The position numbers were made by a program, and so were the translations under genes. Under the pieces are notes generated by a model, which searched no databases, had not been told where the DNA came from, and saw only the letters and a list, made by a program, of their open reading frames with translations. From Candidatus Woesearchaeota archaeon (GTDB lineage Archaea > Nanobdellota > Nanobdellia > Woesearchaeales > UBA10200), in NCBI GenBank assembly GCA_018302185.1, contig JAGVZX010000088.1, positions 1-5,309 on the forward strand: 5,309 nt of DNA, written 5' to 3'. Shown in pieces: positions 4,814-5,309 of the stretch (position 1 is the first letter of the stretch; every line of letters begins with the position of its first letter).

Positions 4814-5309
4814 TTATTTAGCAAGCCTCTTATTTATTTCTTTCGATAATTTATCAATATTCATCTTTTTCGTAGTATCAACAACTAATACATCATGCCC
4901 TGATTCTGTTGCTTCGACATTGCAAGTGTCGAATATTTCAGTCTCTAAGTTAATTTTAATTTTAGCTGGCAGTTTAAGATATCGCTTCTTTAGTCTTTTG
5001 TTTAGAACCTTAAGATTGCATTTAGTGATGATGCAAAGATTAACATACTTTTTTGGGAGATAGTGAGAAAGATGGCTGTCTATTAGCATTCCAAAGCAGT
5101 TTTTGTTCAATTCGATCAGATGCGCAAGAACTTTTGCAAGCTTTCTCTCATCAATTATCTTGCTGTGGTATTTTTTGTCATATCCCTCAGCTAGCTTGTA
5201 TTTAGTTATGATCCTGTTGACATCAAAATATCTAAAACCGAGTTTTTGTGCAAGAGCTTTAGCTAGTGTTGTCTTTCCTGTGCAAACGCTTCCTGAGACT
5301 ATTATTACC
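4814..5309 (-). CDS. AK6/Fap7-type adenylate kinase (P-loop NTPase), 5' end cut off by the right edge
   Basis: The frame stays open from the stop at 4814 to the right edge, giving 164 residues plus one extra base, so only a residue or two seem missing. An internal ATG at 5110 is not the start, because the P-loop lies upstream of it. Walker A is GSVCTGKTT at visible residues 6-14 (plus-strand region about 5267-5293). The Walker B-like block LIDSHLSHYLPKKYV (75-89) carries the D-x-H pair (Asp77, His79) typical of AK6/Fap7. It is followed by an Arg/Lys-rich lid region (104-119), the helix ETEIFDTCNVEA (122-133) and a C-terminal VVDTT (142-146). Archaeal AK6 proteins are about 160-185 residues. 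They have ATPase/adenylate kinase activity, and the eukaryotic/archaeal Fap7 acts with ribosomal protein uS11 in small-subunit maturation. Walker A is atypical, since GTPGTGKT is usual. It is the first visible gene of an operon with the membrane protein 6 nt downstream. Confidence 0.9.
   Translation of the reverse strand, partial: VIIVSGSVCTGKTTLAKALAQKLGFRYFDVNRIITKYKLAEGYDKKYHSKIIDERKLAKVLAHLIELNKNCFGMLIDSHLSHYLPKKYVNLCIITKCNLKVLNKRLKKRYLKLPAKIKINLETEIFDTCNVEATESGHDVLVVDTTKKMNIDKLSKEINKRLAK

Noticed and set aside
1066..4904. Shared string CATGCCCTGAT near 1067 and 4893 as a repeat
   Set aside because: Both copies are inside genes and simply encode SGHD in two unrelated proteins.
4814..5110. 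Stand-alone 98-residue protein starting at the ATG 5110
   Set aside because: The same frame continues upstream through a Walker A motif to the window edge, so this ATG is internal to the AK6-like gene.

Overview
The window looks archaeal, AT-rich and gene-dense. The best guess is a small-genome DPANN-type lineage such as Woesearchaeota or Pacearchaeota. The evidence is a 5S rRNA with archaeal-style conserved loops, an archaeal-type PEP carboxylase (PpcA family, about 500 residues), an MJ0026/Trm4-like m5C methyltransferase, an archaeal AK6/Fap7-type kinase, a NFACT (Rqc2/RqcH) protein, and TATA-like boxes placed about 28-30 nt before start codons. The lineage below Archaea is inferred from style, not from a search.

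Nearly everything is on the minus strand, so the window reads from right to left. At the right edge is an AK6/Fap7-like P-loop kinase whose first residue or residues are cut off. It is followed 6 nt later by a four-helix membrane protein of unknown function, and 9 nt after that by a 121-residue protein with a Cys...His...Asp arrangement resembling papain/transglutaminase-like hydrolases. These three form a tight presumptive operon. Next is ppcA, with its own TATA box and a start that must be placed at 3990 rather than at an upstream ATG.

A 182-nt gap then holds a near-palindromic TATA element. It sits midway between the ATG of the NFACT gene (minus strand) and the ATG of a tiny plus-strand gene. 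The tiny gene would encode a single-helix, pilin-leader-like peptide of about 37 residues but is out of frame by one base. The NFACT gene is short: it has the N-terminal, helix-hairpin-helix and coiled-coil parts and stops where the NFACT-R domain should begin. Twelve nt after it comes the m5C methyltransferase. About 112 nt later, behind a good TATA box, a 5S rRNA begins and runs off the left edge.

Functionally, four of the genes concern the ribosome or translation: AK6/Fap7 (small-subunit maturation), RqcH/NFACT (rescue of stalled large subunits), the tRNA/rRNA m5C methyltransferase, and 5S rRNA. PEP carboxylase supplies oxaloacetate and is the metabolic outlier. The least explained items are the Cys-His-Asp protein with its membrane-protein neighbour, the truncated RqcH with two Asp-to-Glu changes at key positions, and the divergent promoter with the broken small gene.
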